The position numbers were made by a program, and so were the translations under genes. Of a stretch of DNA of 64,000 nucleotides, positions 43,524-54,111 are shown one piece after another. A model generated the notes under the pieces. The model was given only the letters and a program-made list of their open reading frames with translations, was not told where the DNA came from and ran no database searches. Position 1 is the stretch's first letter. Each line of letters starts with the position of its first letter. Source of the DNA: Strigamia acuminata. Taxonomy: Eukaryota; Arthropoda; Chilopoda; Geophilomorpha; Linotaeniidae. The stretch covers positions 48,120,581 through 48,184,580 of the forward strand of contig OX442314.1 in NCBI GenBank assembly GCA_949358305.1, in the 5' to 3' direction.

Positions 43524-44485
43524 TGCTGCGATCCAAGTTTTTTCACACTTAATTTCTATTAAATCAAGTGGAAACAGCAGGTGAATGCTTATAAAGACTT
43601 ACAATCGGCGGCCGTAAATTATCTAGGGTTAATTTAATTAGAAAGAAATAAAGAGACAGTTTTATTAGATAAAAATCACACTTTATATTCTTTATTCGGT
43701 TTTATACAATGACTAGTAATGAAAGAAAGTAATACGAAGCGACAATGTCGCGAAATGAATGTAAGAACAATGGAAATGCTTGCAACGACTGTTGCAAGCT
43801 AAAAGCGTCAGAAATGGCGCTTAACAACACGAATGTTGTTACGAAGGCAAATGTCCTCGTTAAACGACTCACGAACGATGGTCCTGGCGATGATGGGTCT
43901 CGTAAGTCCTTCCGTAACTCGTACGACGGCTCGCTGGCGGTGGTTCACGGTCACGGGCGTCCGACTGGCGTTCGATGGCGGTGGCAACAGTTCGCGCTGC
44001 TGCGACGGCGATGGTTCACGTCACTTCGGGAAACTTCTTCTTCTCGATAGCTTAATTTAGCAACGGCTAAATCAAGCTGAATTGCTGGCTTTGTACGTTT
44101 CTTGTACAAAGATAGCAGGTGAAACTAATCGTGTCACGGTCCACTGTCAATACGTATTGTCGGAGCAAATATCGCAGTGATGTTGTGGGTTGTGATGTTG
44201 TGATTAGAGTCCCGATTGAAGCTAGGGCGCGAGCCCGGCACGCTTCAATATTGCGCAGATAATCTGCGCAATTAGCTGAAACTGATGCAACAAAGGATTA
44301 TTGCCCAATATTGCACCATAACGGTTAATTACCGTTTTCACCCCAGCTAACCTGAGGTGATATGTGCCTAGGGAAGTTTCCTCCCCTTCGTCACATGATT
44401 CGACTTGGCGTGTGCCACAGTCAAATTAATTAGAAGACACAATTAATTTATCTTCTAAGTTGGTGAACTATTTGAGATCACCACA
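43524..44485 (-). repeat. 3' LTR of element 2
   Basis: 962 bp, TG...CA, offset 13071 from the 5' copy. On the minus strand TATAAAA (about 43702-43708) followed by AATAAA motifs marks the promoter/R region. The overlapping small ORFs on + are duplicated in both LTRs and are not genes. Confidence 0.93.
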
Positions 44486-44497
44486 CATCCCCCCATT
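44486..44497 (-). other. Polypurine tract of element 2
   Basis: AATGGGGGGATG on the minus strand directly precedes the 3' LTR (TGTGGTGATC). Confidence 0.8.
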
Positions 44498-44537
44498 TAA
44501 GACGAATCTTACATGGAAAGAAATGAACAAATCCAAT

Positions 44538-45309
44538 TTAAGATTCGTCCATGCTCTGACCCTTCTCAGGCGTTGACGGGCGCATCATGTCCATGGCGTT
44601 GTTCCGCGGATCTGATCGCTCGTTAACGATACACAGGTCGCGACCTGCGTTTGGTCCGGAGACCATTCCAGGGTTGACGTGAAGCCAAACCTGGAGGATC
44701 CTTGCCGAATTGGCTCGGTTGAAAAACCCCATGGCCGCAAACTCTATCGGATCCATCGGCGCCAATCGCGCCTTCAGGAGCCGGTCATGGAGAACTGACG
44801 GTGGGCTCAACACCCGGATGTGGTCTTCGAGCCACATAAACACTTGCCTTGCCAACTTGTGATTGTTGCTCAGCAAGGTTCGGGTATCTGGCGTCAGATA
44901 GAAATGCGGATACAACCGCATTAGAGTCTTGAATGCGGACTCTTTCTTCATTGGCTTGACCGTTGACTCCGGCTTGGCTGGCGGCGGCGGCGGACGTGAG
45001 TCTTCAGCCCCGACGTCGTCGAATTGGCTCGGCGAGCCAGCAAAAACCAACGCGGGTGCGGAGGTTGGCGAGGGCAAATTCCCTCGTCCTTGGGCTCGAC
45101 CAGCACCTGGTAGCCAGCGGGGCATAATCACCGCTGGAACTCCGGACGGAGTTTGAGAACTTCGCTTGATCTCCGGCCAAAACGAACATCCAGGCGCTTC
45201 TTGAGCCGACTGGAAAGCAGCCAACGATGCGGCCGCTGTGGCGCAGGTAGCGGGAGGCGGAATGCTTCGAGCCCGCTGCGCCGTGGCCTTCGCAAATGAC
45301 TTACTCGGT
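44538..45309 (-). pseudogene. Third ORF of element 2, C-terminal fragment
   Basis: An open frame without an ATG at its start, overlapping the end of the central fragment in a +1 frame. It contains the C-terminal block shared with element 1 ORF3: VFMWLEDHIRVLS, RLLKARLAPMDP, LQVWLHVNPG, LCIVNERSDPR. In element 1 this block is in one frame with the rest, so the frame change here is most simply an indel. Confidence 0.75.
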
Positions 45310-46761
45310 CCTCAACCGAACGGCGGCCTCTTCTTCGGTCTCGCCGTTTGCTACGACCTGCTTAGTCAGCTCTGCCAAGATCGTAGGCGGGTCGAGCCTG
45401 ACGTGATACCACAGCTCGACTTTTTCCTCCGACAGGCCCATTGGAGCGGTCCACAGGTAGGTAATGGCCGCCAACGCCTGTCCTGGCGAAGGAAGAACAC
45501 CAGGGTACAACACCCTGGTCATCCCCGGAATCAGCTGACGCTGAAAGTCCATCAGACGGGAATCATCAATGGATTTGATTTCGGAGAGTTCTAGCCTTTC
45601 AGCTAGTCTCTGCCAATCCTTCTGCGATTCGGTGATCTGGGCGCTTTGGTAGGCGTCCAGCTTCTTGAGCACTTCTTGCTGCGCTCTAATGGGCTGCTGC
45701 TCGTAGCAAGTCCATTGTGGTCCGAATGACTCACTGAAAAATGGCCGGAGCTGTAGGCTACTAACTCCAGCCGGCAAGCGAGGAACATATCCATGTTCGG
45801 GCAAGCGGCTAGCGTGTCCAGGCACGGGCACGCTAAAGTCGGGAGAGATATCACTGACAACACGACGCATTGCGTATGGAGTGGCGGGGTTGTCCACTTT
45901 GTAAGTGGACGCCGTTCGGCCACTGCGTGCGGACGTGAAGGTCGCGTCCGATTCAACGCTCTGGGAGGACGAGGAATAAGACGATTCCGGAGTTCGTCCT
46001 CTTCGCGACGGTGGACGATTTGGCGGTACGTCCGTGGTGTAGGGGCGCGATCGCTTCTGCCGTTCCTCTCGATCGCGGCTGGATTCTCGTCGCTGTGGTC
46101 CAGTGCTTGATCCAGCGGGAGGGAGTCGTCCCACCCTCAAATCCTCGTCTTGCGGCGCTGGATTGATCGGCGTTGGGGCCGGAATTTCGTCTGCTGGGTA
46201 GAACGGAAAAACAAGACGCGCTTGCTCGTCTGCCTCGAGTTGACGAGTCAGTTGTCGATTTTCATCGACCAGGAGCTGCGCGGCGGCAGCTCGGAGCGCT
46301 TTTGACGGGAAAAACCCCGGAAAGTCATTAAAGCACCCGGCGAGCGCCAATTGATGGAGCTCGGTTTGTGTGGCGGGAAATTGCGGCTTCCCGTCACGAA
46401 CGGACTTTCGGTACCGTTGTACGACCTCGCGTTGAGTCGTCTTGAGGTTTTTCCTCAACTGGGTAAGGGCGCCGTAATTAATGCGGCCGCCCTTGATCAC
46501 CTTTCGGCGATCGTAACGCTCTCGCGGCGTTACTGGCCACTGGTTGTGCAGCAAGTCGGAAGCGACTTGTCCTGGAGCGCTGTCTTCTAAGGTCCAGGTG
46601 ACTTCATCGACTCCCGGGACGCGAAGTCGGTCGATAAATCGGCCCTTGGCTCCGAGGCCTTGGAGGGAGGCCCCTGAAAACTCGTGACGCAATTTCCACC
46701 ACGTTATCCGGTCCGTCTTAAGTCTTCGGATCTTTTCGGGCAGCGCCGCCCGAAATATCAC
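45301..46761 (-). pseudogene. Third ORF of element 2, main fragment
   Basis: About 486 residues starting VIFRAALPEKIRRLKTDRIT (a GTG, not an ATG). The N-terminal block aligns with GIFRGALPDFYRR of element 1 ORF3. A Ser/Arg/Pro-rich linker is followed by the central block MTRVLYPGVLPSPGQALAA. There is no membrane span. It needs one frameshift upstream to join its ATG and one downstream to reach the C-terminal block. Confidence 0.75.
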
Positions 46762-46910
46762 GGATGCTGTGTCGGTACGTGATCCGGGAGCGCGTGAGGC
46801 GTCTCCCGATCTCTCTCAATCCGTTGTTGGAGCGTTAACTGGACGGCTCCGTTTGCCTCGTCCATCGGCATTTCATCATCTGGATGAAGATTGACTTCGT
46901 CGTCCGCCAT
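46758..46910 (-). pseudogene. Third ORF of element 2, acidic N-terminal fragment
   Basis: ATG 46910 opens MADDEVNLHPDDEMPMDEAN and runs to TGA at 46758-46760, overlapping the -1 frame that holds the main fragment. The acidic start parallels the candidate leader exon of element 1. A TTTTCAG acceptor-like site lies about 53 bp upstream (about 46963), in line with expression from a spliced RNA. Confidence 0.55.
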
Positions 46911-47431
46911 TCGCTTGCGTTTCCTCGATAGATCGGGAATTCTTTCGTAGTTTGAGAAATCGCTGAAAACTGTGGTTCGATATACTATCCGACGCATCCA
47001 CTTTGAAAACTCTAGAAAAAGTGGCTAAGTTCGTTGATTGGAAAAACGAACTTGTCTTAGAGACGCTGTATGACGTCATTCATTATAACGCCTTATAGAC
47101 GTCGTCATCGAATAGCGGACTATTGATGACGTCACGAGTTCGCTCCCGTGATCCTTTTTGGAACTTTCAAAAGGTGAAATCAAAGTTATTTCTCGCCTCG
47201 CGGAACGCGGGGTCGCAAATTGTACTTTGATTTCTTCGAAGAACAATCCAGTTTGTTTAGATTGTCATCTGAGTCGTCTTGAGTGTCAGATGAGTTTTCT
47301 TTATTTTTTGATGAAGTTTCATCTTCTAAAAATATTTCTTTTTCTAGATTTTCATCGAGAGAAACATTTTCAAGTCGTTTATCGATTTGGGCGACTTCGT
47401 CATTTTTTGGTTTCGATATTTCAATCGATTT

Positions 47432-50400
47432 CTATTCCGTGTCAATAGGAATTTTGGACAATTCTGAGTCATCCAAAGTATTTATGATGTTTTTTGTTTT
47501 TTGACCCACTTCTTCCCCTTCCAACCAAATTTCTTGGTTGAACTTAGGAAAATACGGCTGTAATTCGGTGCCGTGGACTGCTGGATAATTTTTATTATCG
47601 GCTAGTCGACAAAGTTGAAAGGCGCCACCTTGCAATCTTTTTACAATTACGTATGGCCCCGTTCTCTTCGGAGAAATACCGGCATAAATTTCTTTTGCGG
47701 CATTTGAGAGAATATGTGACTCTCTCCAGACTAAATCATTTTGTCTGAAATTATCGAATTTTTTGTCTGATTTTTCAGCATCGACTCGACGCCTTAAATC
47801 CAAAACATGAGACATCATATGTTGATATGTCTCCGCGTTAATTGCTTCTAATTTCTGCACATACAAGTGCGGATTTTTTGGGTCAATAACCAAAATTCCG
47901 TCGGGAATCCTTGGATCCCACGGAATACGTAATTCTCGGAAAAAATTCAAGAAAGCAGGAGAGTAATCTCTGCCCCTTGTTACAGTCGTTCGAAGACTGA
48001 ATGCAAATTCGCGTAGATATTCATCCCATTGGTCGTGAATATCTAAATAAATCGAAACCATATATTTAATATCCCTATTTGTTCTTTCCACAGGGTTCGC
48101 CTGCGGATGGTATATTGATGTCGTTTTTGGTGACATTCCGAATTTTTTGCAAAATTCTTTATAGACCAGTGATCGAAATTGTGGTCCATTATCACTCATA
48201 ATTTGTCTTGGAAAACCAAAAGTTATTGATAAGTGATATATGCAATTAGCAACTTTAATTGCGGTCGGATTACACATTGGAAATAATTCCGGCCAATGTG
48301 TAGCTATATCAAGTATTACACAAATATGCGTGTTATTCTTTCTAGTCCTTGGCTTTGGACCAGACAAGTCAACGCTGAGGCAGTCAAAAGGTCCGTAAGG
48401 TCCCATTTGAGCAGCCTCCATTTCTGTCTTCGATCTAGGCTTGCATGCTTGACATCCTTGGCAATGCTGAATAAAGCGAGTTATGTCGCGTTTCATGCCT
48501 TTCCACGTGTACACTCTTCGAGTTCGGTACATAGTTCGTGCTATACCTGGGTGACCAGATAAGGGATGTCCGTGCATCAACCAAATGATTTTATAAATCA
48601 ATTTCTTGGGTACTACAACTTTGAGTGCCCTACCATCCTCTCCTAATTCATCGGTGGAGGTAGGATGATAATGAAGTAACATATCGTCTTCAATAAGGTA
48701 AGTACTTGCTACTCTTTTGAAATGATTTTTGTTTGGAGCATTGTACAGATACTCTGGGTATATTTTATTTACAATAAAATTACGAATTATTTGACAGAAT
48801 TTATCTTGTTTTTGTGCCTCAATAATGTCGTTCCTCGTTGGAGGATCGCAGTCCAATTGCTTAGCAACTTTGGCTGCAAATGCTTTGATTAAAACATTAG
48901 TTGTTGGCAACTCGAATTGTTTAGCCATCATAGTTCTTAACTCGATATCAGGTGTCCCTGATGGATCATGAATTTTGTGACAAAAAGCGACAATATTATT
49001 GTCTTCTTCATTTACTATGATTGACTTGGGCAACTCGTTCAGTTTTCCCATTTGCCAACTTCGGCAAGGAGATGGACAATACGACAATAAGTCATCGTTA
49101 TCACCATCATCTTCTGGGTCGTCAGGTGCACTTACTGGTGCACGAGACAATGCGTCTGCGACAACATTTAATGGCCCTTTCACGTACTGAATTTCGAATG
49201 AATACGCCATCAGCTCCATTTGCCAACGAGCTAATCTGCCAGACGGGTCGGCTAACGACATCAACCATTTCAAGGCTTGGTGATCCGTTTGTACAGTAAA
49301 TGTTGTGTACTCTAAGTATGGGCGAAATTTGCGTAATCCCCATACTACTGCGAGACATTCTAACTCTGTCACAGTATAATTCTTTTCAGCGGGTTGCAAG
49401 CTTCTGCTTGCATACACGCATGGCATCTCTACATCTTCGCCATCCACAATCTTCTTTTGTGTGAGGGCTGCGCCCAAACCTTGCCTGCTGGCATCAGTGT
49501 GAACAATGAAGGGCGAATATAAATCCGGCATCTTCATTGTTTCAGCGTTCGTAAGCAGATCTTTGATTGCATCGAACGCTGCCTGATGGTGCAATTCCCA
49601 GTCGAAATCTGCATCCTTTTTCAAGAGTGGCCGTAGTGGTTCTGCCACTGTGGCCAAATTCTTGATTAGGCGATGGAAGAAATTTACCATGCCTAGAAAT
49701 CTCTGCAGCTCCTTCAAATTTGTAGGAGCGGGAAATTCAGTGATGGCGGCGACTTTTTTAGGGTCGACGCTGAGTCCATTGACTCCTATTTTGTATCCCA
49801 GGAAGATTAATTCCTTTCTACACAAATGAGTTTTTCCAGGGTGGGCATGCAAATTTGCTTCTTGCAGCTTGGCAAAAACTATATCCAAATGTTTGACGTG
49901 TTCTTCAAACGATTTGGACACGACGATTATATCGTCCAGGTAAGCCCAGGCGAACTTACGGTAAGCGTCACCTAAAACTTTTTCCATCAACTCTTGGAAA
50001 GTGGTAGGCGCGTTTACAAGTCCGAAAGGCATTACTTTAAACATAAGCCTTCCCATTGGACTCCAAAAAGCCGTTTTGACTTTGTCTTCCTCACGAAGCT
50101 CTATCTGCCAATATCCCCTGGTCAGATCTATCGTACTAACCCACTCGAATTCACCGATTTCTCGCATGATTTCCTCAATAGTTGGCATTTGAGGGGGGTT
50201 GTACTTAGTATGTGTATTGATTGGTCGAAAATCGATACACAGACGCGGGTCATTGCCTGGTCGCATGACTAAGACAGGCCGCATCCCATAATCGCCTTCA
50301 GCTTTGACGACTATGTCTTTGTCAATCATATCTTGACAAAGCTGTCTGATAATTTCCCTTTTTTGAGGGTTTATGCTCTTGAAGGGGACGCGGATGGGTT

Positions 50401-51391
50401 TGTTTGTGTCTAACTCAATTTTGTGTTGGACTAAATGAGTTTTGCCTGGGTTTTTAGAAATGATCTTTTTGTGTTTGATCAACATTTTTTCTAATAATTT
50501 CGATTGCTCCAAATTTAAGTTAGCTTCTTCCACTAACTTCTGGATGAAATTCTCTTCATCAATTTTAGTTTGAGTTACACTTGCAGCATAAGCTTTTGCG
50601 AAAGTCACAAATGAGGAATCTGGTTCCTCTAATTTTTCAATATATCGGTCTAACAACGCTTGCGGAATGTAAGGTAAATCTGCATCCACAGGTTGCAAGA
50701 AATTCCACGACATCGTCTGTGGATTAGGTTGGATTCCTAGTTTATTCATGAAATCGCAACCCAAAAGTACCATTGGATACTTGTTTGGTATCACGATGAA
50801 CGGATGACGTAATGTGCCATGAGTCCACCGAAATGAAAGATGGATCGTCCCATCTGGAGTGACTTCTTCACTTGCTGTCGTAACTCGAACTCCTGGTCCG
50901 ATAGGTCGCATGTACTTTTCAAGACCTAATTGATTGATAACGGAAGTCGCAAGGAAGCTCTTATTTGCTCCCGAGTCTAACATTCCAGTTATAACTCCTT
51001 TCAACGTTTCTAATTTTAACGTTGGGAGATCTTGGCTGTTGGGAATACCAGCCACTTTGCACTCAAACTTGCGCAATTTAGAAGGCATTGCAATTGGAGG
51101 TTCCAATGGCAACTCATCTAATAACTCATTGGTTTCAAGAGTTGTGGCTGCAAATAACTTTATGCATTCCTCAATTCCAGGTGTTTCCGGAACTGAGCTT
51201 GGTCTATCTCCTTCTGTCTGAAGATTGGAATTATCTTTTGTCAGGTTTTCGCTGACGATCTCTTTTTCTTGAGATTCTATATTTTTTACATCTTTTGGAA
51301 GAATTACTTCATCCAGAATAGTTTCAACTTTTTCCAATAATTTCAGAACTTCATTTTCCGATTCCGATTTCGGAGGGGACGCAGGATCCAC
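47432..51391 (-). CDS. pol: Pol polyprotein of element 2
   Basis: About 1319 residues; the frame has no ATG at its start and is entered by -1 frameshift from gag. Protease MLDSGANKSFLA is at about residue 140, RT YLDDIIVVSK at about 485, and RNase H HTDASRQGLGAAL at about 630. The integrase zinc finger is HPLSGHPG...CQGCQACK (about 940-985), with DDE residues in SVDLSG, SDNGPQF and NPVERTNR (about 1006, 1065, 1097). Homologous to element 1 Pol along its length. No stop or frameshift seen, so the enzymes may be intact. Confidence 0.93.
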   Translation of the reverse strand: MDPASPPKSESENEVLKLLEKVETILDEVILPKDVKNIESQEKEIVSENLTKDNSNLQTEGDRPSSVPETPGIEECIKLFAATTLETNELLDELPLEPPIAMPSKLRKFECKVAGIPNSQDLPTLKLETLKGVITGMLDSGANKSFLATSVINQLGLEKYMRPIGPGVRVTTASEEVTPDGTIHLSFRWTHGTLRHPFIVIPNKYPMVLLGCDFMNKLGIQPNPQTMSWNFLQPVDADLPYIPQALLDRYIEKLEEPDSSFVTFAKAYAASVTQTKIDEENFIQKLVEEANLNLEQSKLLEKMLIKHKKIISKNPGKTHLVQHKIELDTNKPIRVPFKSINPQKREIIRQLCQDMIDKDIVVKAEGDYGMRPVLVMRPGNDPRLCIDFRPINTHTKYNPPQMPTIEEIMREIGEFEWVSTIDLTRGYWQIELREEDKVKTAFWSPMGRLMFKVMPFGLVNAPTTFQELMEKVLGDAYRKFAWAYLDDIIVVSKSFEEHVKHLDIVFAKLQEANLHAHPGKTHLCRKELIFLGYKIGVNGLSVDPKKVAAITEFPAPTNLKELQRFLGMVNFFHRLIKNLATVAEPLRPLLKKDADFDWELHHQAAFDAIKDLLTNAETMKMPDLYSPFIVHTDASRQGLGAALTQKKIVDGEDVEMPCVYASRSLQPAEKNYTVTELECLAVVWGLRKFRPYLEYTTFTVQTDHQALKWLMSLADPSGRLARWQMELMAYSFEIQYVKGPLNVVADALSRAPVSAPDDPEDDGDNDDLLSYCPSPCRSWQMGKLNELPKSIIVNEEDNNIVAFCHKIHDPSGTPDIELRTMMAKQFELPTTNVLIKAFAAKVAKQLDCDPPTRNDIIEAQKQDKFCQIIRNFIVNKIYPEYLYNAPNKNHFKRVASTYLIEDDMLLHYHPTSTDELGEDGRALKVVVPKKLIYKIIWLMHGHPLSGHPGIARTMYRTRRVYTWKGMKRDITRFIQHCQGCQACKPRSKTEMEAAQMGPYGPFDCLSVDLSGPKPRTRKNNTHICVILDIATHWPELFPMCNPTAIKVANCIYHLSITFGFPRQIMSDNGPQFRSLVYKEFCKKFGMSPKTTSIYHPQANPVERTNRDIKYMVSIYLDIHDQWDEYLREFAFSLRTTVTRGRDYSPAFLNFFRELRIPWDPRIPDGILVIDPKNPHLYVQKLEAINAETYQHMMSHVLDLRRRVDAEKSDKKFDNFRQNDLVWRESHILSNAAKEIYAGISPKRTGPYVIVKRLQGGAFQLCRLADNKNYPAVHGTELQPYFPKFNQEIWLEGEEVGQKTKNIINTLDDSELSKIPIDTE

Positions 51392-51424
51392 TAGACCTGA
51401 TGGATCTGCGTCTACAAGTTTTTT
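51378..51424 (-). promoter_or_regulatory. Programmed -1 frameshift signal of element 2
   Basis: On minus, A AAA AAC (51424-51418) in the gag frame is followed after 5 nt by a hairpin. GACGCAGATCCA (51412-51401) pairs with TGGATCCTGCGTC (51390-51378) through 12 bp with one bulged base, around a 10-nt loop. The gag stop TAG overlaps the start of the stem, and the -1 frame runs into pol. Confidence 0.85.
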
Positions 51425-54063
51425 GCGAATAAATCCATCAAAACTTTTACTGCTTTTTCAAACTCAGCTGGTGTTACTGGTTTGTCTTTCTTGGTAGCAG
51501 TGGGGCAATCTCTTTGCCAATGTCCCAACTTTTTACATAAGTTGCAGGGATCGGTAGAAGATGACTTCTTTTTCGTACCTGCTGGTGAAGCAGAACGAGA
51601 ACGAGTGTCTGAGCGGCGCTCTGGTGATGCTGCAGATGATTTCGAATTCTTTTCTTTATTCACCTTGTCAGTATTGAATGAAACTGTTTTAGGCTTCATT
51701 CTTGGCTTCCATTTGCCAGCAACTGAATTATTTTTTGCTAATAATGCAGCTGTTTTGGCCAATAAAGCCAATGTTTCATCTTCTCCTTCTCCCTCTTCTT
51801 CAGCTTTTTCAGCGTCAGAGGTTGGACTTTCAGCTCCTGCTACATTTGCACGTAACTTCGGAACAGAATGAGGATTGTTTACCTCTTTTTTAGAAGAATC
51901 TTTTTTCGACTTCTTCTCTTCCATTTCATCTAGTATATCTTCATAACTAGGGGGAAGCATCAATTGCAAACCATTGCAGGTTTCATGATTTTTCTCAGCA
52001 AGCTTTTTCTCTCGCTGTAAGAAAGCTGACCTTTCAGCGTCAGTCAAGTATGCTTTATACTTTTCTTCAATACGAAGTTGATTGACTTCCATGAATTCAT
52101 TTAATTCTGAGAATTTCCCAGGGTCTGGTGCGTTAGACATCATTAGAATATTTTTCGAATATTCGTTGAGACCAGCACGAAACTGATCGTCGGCAGTTGC
52201 ATCGGTTACTTCATGAGGCACCCTGCCAAGCAGATTCTCTGCCCTAAGCATGTACGAATGTAAGCTTTCGCCTTTTCGTTGCTTTAAGCTTCTCCAAAGC
52301 ATTTTGATGTCTTCGCTCAATTCGCCAAACTTAAACATAAATTTGGTAACGAAGTCATCCCACTTCGTGAAGTTTCGACGACGAAACCATTCTTTGACGT
52401 CTACGACTAGCATTTTTGGTACTAGATGATCTAGAGCGCTTTCACAACCGAAATTGTGCTCTTTGCCTAATTCAAACACTTCTAGTAAGAAATTGGACCC
52501 TGCTCGCCAGGATCCATTATAGGCACGAGGGATTACTCGATCCCATCGAATAAATCTATCATCATTCACTCTATGAGTCCACTTGTCGGATGTGAACTCG
52601 CTGATTTTTTGCAAAATGACTTTATCTCTTCTGTCCTTTTGCTGATTGCCGACATTCTGTCGTAGAAGTTGGTCAATCTCAGCTTTCGTGTAAAAAGCTT
52701 GGTTCGGGCTTCTGCCACGCGTTCTATGACGCGAGCGCCCTCTCACACTTGGGTGTGAGGAGTCAGTATCTGACGCTGACTCGTGATTCGTAAAATTTGG
52801 CGGCGGATCGGGGTCAGGAAGATCGTTGTCGTTTGGCGGACGACGATCTCCATCTGGTGGTCCCCTTCTACCATGATTGCCATTTGAATTGTGGCCGCCT
52901 GAGTGGCCACCGCCATGTCCATGTGGGTCGTCCCCTCCAGGCGGATCTCCGTCTGGTGGACCTCCACGATATCTTGGTCCGTCTCGAATGTCTTCGGGAC
53001 ATCCACGTTTGGACGAGCCATCTCGCGGATTATCATGTGCTCGGCCATGATCACGTGATTCCTCACGCTGTTTGTTCTTGTCAGCCAACATTCCGAGTAA
53101 TCGGTCACTGTTGCTAAAGAACTGGTCCGTATTCTGCGAAGCCTTCGGCGGATGATATTCGGTCGGGTCCGGTTGTCGTTTTCGCTTCTTGCGACCATGA
53201 CGGCTGCCACGGCTGCTACGACTACTTCGCGAGTCATCACTATCGGTCCAACTGGACTGGCGACTGAGCTTCGACTCAGTTGAATTCAAATTAATCAACG
53301 AAGGTGATTTTGGAGCACCTTTTTGCAAAACTGGGTTTGGTTTTGCAAACATCGAATCACTTGAGGTAGCTTGCACACGTTGCACAACTTCCTCGAATTC
53401 TTCCTGTGCTTTTAATAAATCGGCACGAAGAATTTCGTTTTCACGAGCTTGGGCTGCTAAGTCGGCACGCAATAATTGCTCTGCAGTGCTCAGACTTCTA
53501 GCATTTTGACCAGCGTCAATTACTGACCGCTGTTGAGCGAGAAATAATTCATTCTCTCGCTGAGCTAATCTCTTAGCTCTGGCTGCCTGTTCTACTGAAC
53601 ATTGATCTAGCTGTTGAGAAGAAGGGTTAACTTGCTTCTGTTTAGCTTGTGAATTTAATTCGGCAGTCATGAGATTGGAATTTGCAATTCTCAAATTCTC
53701 ATTAGCAGTCTCTAAATCTTTCTGGGCTTGATTTAGCTGCTGTTGCATCTTTTGATGCTCTTCGTCAGTTATTAGCCATGAAGCCTTTTCCTGCTCGAAA
53801 TTTAGCAACTGCACGTGATCGTGTGCGCGTTGTCGCTTGAGTTCTGCATTTTGCTGTTGTAACTCAGCATGTTGCCTCTCGAACTCGATTTGTAAGCTAG
53901 TCTTGAGCGTTTCGACTGCTTTTTGGCTATGTTTTTCAACCATTGCCTGGTGGAGTTCTTCCACTGTCATCTCATCGATGACTTCCACTCCGGCGAGCCT
54001 AGCTTGCTGTGACGGTGTCGACCACAACTTCCTAGCTTTACTAGTACCGGGTATAAGTCGCAT
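51412..54063 (-). CDS. gag: Gag polyprotein of element 2
   Basis: About 883 residues from ATG 54063 (MRLIPGTSKARKLWSTPSQQ); the frame is open 48 bp further up without an ATG. A long coiled coil (about residues 60-270, rich in Q/E/A/L) leads to a Gly/Asp/His/Arg-rich linker, then the capsid-like domain shared with element 1 (NGSWRAGSNFLLEV, KWDDFVTKFMFKFGE) and a zinc knuckle CNLCKKLGHWQRDCP near the end. Compared with element 1 it lacks the Ser/Thr-rich N-terminus, which may be the separate ORF at 56062-56475. Confidence 0.88.
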   Translation of the reverse strand: MRLIPGTSKARKLWSTPSQQARLAGVEVIDEMTVEELHQAMVEKHSQKAVETLKTSLQIEFERQHAELQQQNAELKRQRAHDHVQLLNFEQEKASWLITDEEHQKMQQQLNQAQKDLETANENLRIANSNLMTAELNSQAKQKQVNPSSQQLDQCSVEQAARAKRLAQRENELFLAQQRSVIDAGQNARSLSTAEQLLRADLAAQARENEILRADLLKAQEEFEEVVQRVQATSSDSMFAKPNPVLQKGAPKSPSLINLNSTESKLSRQSSWTDSDDSRSSRSSRGSRHGRKKRKRQPDPTEYHPPKASQNTDQFFSNSDRLLGMLADKNKQREESRDHGRAHDNPRDGSSKRGCPEDIRDGPRYRGGPPDGDPPGGDDPHGHGGGHSGGHNSNGNHGRRGPPDGDRRPPNDNDLPDPDPPPNFTNHESASDTDSSHPSVRGRSRHRTRGRSPNQAFYTKAEIDQLLRQNVGNQQKDRRDKVILQKISEFTSDKWTHRVNDDRFIRWDRVIPRAYNGSWRAGSNFLLEVFELGKEHNFGCESALDHLVPKMLVVDVKEWFRRRNFTKWDDFVTKFMFKFGELSEDIKMLWRSLKQRKGESLHSYMLRAENLLGRVPHEVTDATADDQFRAGLNEYSKNILMMSNAPDPGKFSELNEFMEVNQLRIEEKYKAYLTDAERSAFLQREKKLAEKNHETCNGLQLMLPPSYEDILDEMEEKKSKKDSSKKEVNNPHSVPKLRANVAGAESPTSDAEKAEEEGEGEDETLALLAKTAALLAKNNSVAGKWKPRMKPKTVSFNTDKVNKEKNSKSSAASPERRSDTRSRSASPAGTKKKSSSTDPCNLCKKLGHWQRDCPTATKKDKPVTPAEFEKAVKVLMDLFAKNL

Positions 54064-54111
54064 AAACAGTGAATAATAACGAGATAAATACAAGACTAGA
54101 ATAGTTATCAA

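Noticed and set aside
43745-44060. Overlapping + strand ORFs, repeated at 56816-57131
   Set aside because: They lie inside the two LTR copies of element 2 on the opposite strand. The duplication comes from the LTRs.
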